A stretch of DNA of 64,000 bases, taken from positions 62,001-126,000 of the forward strand of contig JBFIKF010000003.1 of assembly GCA_041600415.1 (NCBI GenBank). Reading direction: 5' to 3'. This DNA comes from JBFJKD01 sp041600415 (lineage in GTDB: Bacteria; Pseudomonadota; Gammaproteobacteria; Pseudomonadales; Porticoccaceae). The notes beneath the pieces are model-generated. The model ran no database searches. It worked only from the letters and a program-made list of their open reading frames with translations, and was not told where the DNA came from. Of this stretch, positions 62,273 through 64,000 are shown in pieces. Every line of letters starts with the position of its first letter. Positions within the stretch are counted from its first letter, which is position 1. The translations under genes and the position numbers were made by a program.

Positions 62273-63877
62273 TTGACTGCGATACTCATCGCTGTTCTCG
62301 CTCTGACGGCCTGTGGCGGCGGAGAAAATAACGTCACCGCCGGCAATAAAACTCAGACTCTGCACTGGGGTAACGGCGCCGAGCCTCAGGAACTGGATCC
62401 CCATATTGTGACGGGTATCCCCGAGCACCATATTATTGTGGCGCTACTCGAAGGGCTGGTGCTTAAGGATCCGGTGACTCTGGAACCCATTCCAGGGGTT
62501 GCGCAGAGCTGGTCCATCGACGAAAAAGGCACGTTATACACCTTTCAAATCAGATCAAATGCCCGTTGGTCGAACGGCGACCCGGTGACCGCAGAAGATT
62601 TTGTGTGGTCGTGGCAGCGCGCGTTGCAGCCGGAACTGGGCAATCTCTACGCCTATATGTATTACCCCATCAAAAATGCCGAGGCCTACGCCACGGGCAA
62701 ACTGGACGATTTTTCTCAGGTGGGCGTCAAGGCGCTGTCCAGGCATCAGCTCCAGGTTACGTTAACCCATCCCACGCCATATTTTCTACAACTGCTCGAC
62801 CACTACAGTATGTTCCCCGTGCACCGCCCCACCATCGAAGCGTTCGGCGCGCCGGGGGAGCGCGGCACCCGCTGGACAAGAGCTGGCAACTTTATCGGCA
62901 ACGGTGCTTTCGTGCTGGCGCAATGGGATCTGAACAAGGTGGTCGTGGTACAAAAAAACCCCCTGTACTGGGATGCAGAAAAGGTCGCGCTGAACGAAAT
63001 TCGTTTCTATCCCACCGAAAACGTGTCCACGGAAGAGCGTATGTTTCGCGCCGGCCAATTGCACGTAACCGGCTCCCTGCCCACCGACAAAATCGCCGTG
63101 TATCGTGAGCAAGCCCCCCAGTTTTTGCGTATCTCACCCTATCTGGGCACTTATTATTACCGCATCAATACCCGCGTCCCCCATCTCGCTGACAAGCGCG
63201 TGCGACGCGCCCTGGCCCTGGCCATCGACCGCCAAAGTATCGTCGACAACGTCACCAAGGGTGGACAAATTCCGGCGTCCACATTTACTCCACCGAACAC
63301 CCTGAACTACAGTGCCGAGCCCGCGTTGGATTACGACCCACAACGGGCCCGGGATCTGCTGAGCGCGGCTGGCTACCCCGCCGGTAAGGGCTTCCCCACC
63401 ACGGAAATTTTGTACAACACCAGTGAAGGACACCAGAAAATTGCGGTGGCGCTGCAACAAATGTGGAAGAGCGAATTAAATATCGACGTGACCCTGAATA
63501 ATCAGGACTGGAAGGTCTACCTGGATAACGAAGCCTCGGGTAATTTCCAGATTTCTCGCGCTGGCTGGATCGGCGATTACGTGGATCCCAATACCTTTCT
63601 CGACCTGTGGCTTACTGGCGGCGGCAACAACCGCACCGGTTGGAGTAACGCCAACTACGATCTGTTAGTCACACAACTGGCGCCCACCGCCCCCGATCGC
63701 GATACCCGCTACGATTACTTTCGCCGCGCCGAAGCCATTTTGCTCGACGAGATGCCAATTATTCCGGTGTACATCTATACCAGCGTTCATCTTGTCCACG
63801 ACAGCGTCAAGGGTATGCCAGGCAATATTCTCGACTATGCCCTGTATAAAAATATCTCTCTCAGCGCGGACAATTAA
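62273..63877 (+). CDS. oppA: Oligopeptide ABC transporter substrate-binding lipoprotein (OppA family)
   Basis: Extracytoplasmic solute-binding family 5 protein of 534 residues. Lipobox ALTAC (Cys about residue 14) follows a short hydrophobic signal. Family landmarks: LHWGNGAEPQELDPH near 30, WSNGDPVTAEDFVWSWQRAL near 98, RRALALAIDRQSIVDNVTKG near 310. The start is uncertain: the TTG at 62273 lacks a clear ribosome site and a basic n-region, and no better start lies in frame before the upstream stop. The start codon remains unresolved. It lies two bases before the oppB-like ATG. Confidence 0.88.
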   Translation: MTAILIAVLALTACGGGENNVTAGNKTQTLHWGNGAEPQELDPHIVTGIPEHHIIVALLEGLVLKDPVTLEPIPGVAQSWSIDEKGTLYTFQIRSNARWSNGDPVTAEDFVWSWQRALQPELGNLYAYMYYPIKNAEAYATGKLDDFSQVGVKALSRHQLQVTLTHPTPYFLQLLDHYSMFPVHRPTIEAFGAPGERGTRWTRAGNFIGNGAFVLAQWDLNKVVVVQKNPLYWDAEKVALNEIRFYPTENVSTEERMFRAGQLHVTGSLPTDKIAVYREQAPQFLRISPYLGTYYYRINTRVPHLADKRVRRALALAIDRQSIVDNVTKGGQIPASTFTPPNTLNYSAEPALDYDPQRARDLLSAAGYPAGKGFPTTEILYNTSEGHQKIAVALQQMWKSELNIDVTLNNQDWKVYLDNEASGNFQISRAGWIGDYVDPNTFLDLWLTGGGNNRTGWSNANYDLLVTQLAPTAPDRDTRYDYFRRAEAILLDEMPIIPVYIYTSVHLVHDSVKGMPGNILDYALYKNISLSADN

Positions 63878-63879
63878 CC

Positions 63880-64000
63880 ATGTGGCGCTTTATACGCAAC
63901 CGATTATTACAGGCTATACCCGTGCTACTGGTGGTGATAGCGGCCACCTTCTTTTTGGTACGGTTGGCACCGGGCGGTCCGTTCAGTGCGGAAAAAGCCG
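63880..64000 (+). CDS. oppB: Oligopeptide ABC transporter permease, N-terminal fragment
   Basis: An ATG at 63880 opens a frame running off the window. The visible N-terminus is MWRFIRNRLLQAIPVLLVV, then TFFLVRLAPGGPF, the hallmark of OppB/DppB-type permeases. It follows the binding-protein stop by 2 bases, so the transporter operon continues beyond the window. Confidence 0.9.
   Translation, partial: MWRFIRNRLLQAIPVLLVVIAATFFLVRLAPGGPFSAEKA

Overview
The window reads as chromosome of a gammaproteobacterium close to the Pseudomonas/Cellvibrio group. Three things suggest this: the TCA gene order (gltA divergent from sdhCDAB-sucAB-lpd-sucCD), a dnaX-ybaB-recR-rnd-ycgL-ycgN run, and a tal-dusA / response-regulator / mlaA neighbourhood of the kind seen in Pseudomonas. 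No phage, transposase, integrase or CRISPR array was seen. The species cannot be named from the sequence alone.

Layout. 1-1053: two tandem crotonase-family genes, the first cut by the window edge. 1081-12164 (minus): an uninterrupted TCA block sdhCDAB-sucAB-lpd-sucCD, divergent from gltA (12593-13879). 14036-20604: a Ser/Thr signalling and cell-envelope island (PP2C phosphatase, membrane kinase with periplasmic sensor and HAMP, polysaccharide deacetylase, TPR lipoprotein, membrane FHA protein, LysM/TPR lipoprotein). 20980-22609: tRNA-Ala(GGC) and gltX. 22657-38227: a complete Lap-type biofilm adhesion system: LapD c-di-GMP receptor, two tandem LapG-type proteases, a 2124-residue RTX adhesin with an N-terminal retention module and TAAG cleavage motif, and its type I exporter. 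38519-41169: Rieske oxygenase plus aldehyde dehydrogenase. 41470-46336: dusA-tal-terB, a STAS/PP2C-response-regulator pair and mlaA. 46748-48792: a copper-type bufferin/HvfABC RiPP cluster. 49011-55021: moxR-VWA-hrpA. 55183-56739: POT peptide transporter. 56773-61796: housekeeping dnaX operon, with a well-formed programmed -1 frameshift site in dnaX. 61980-62091: 4.5S SRP RNA. 62273-64000: start of an oligopeptide ABC transporter.

How parts work together. In the Lap module the exporter delivers the adhesin, whose N-terminal plug holds it in the outer-membrane channel. LapG cleaves the TAAG site to release it, and c-di-GMP-bound LapD sequesters LapG. Here there are two intact LapG paralogs, one exported and one a predicted outer-membrane lipoprotein, which is the most unusual feature of that system. 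In the bufferin module a Cys-rich exported precursor (seven EGxCG motifs) is modified by the MNIO enzyme with its DUF2063 partner. In the signalling island the kinase, phosphatase and phosphothreonine-binding FHA protein form a plausible phospho-relay to cell-wall-acting neighbours. Functional links in that island are inferred from neighbourhood only.
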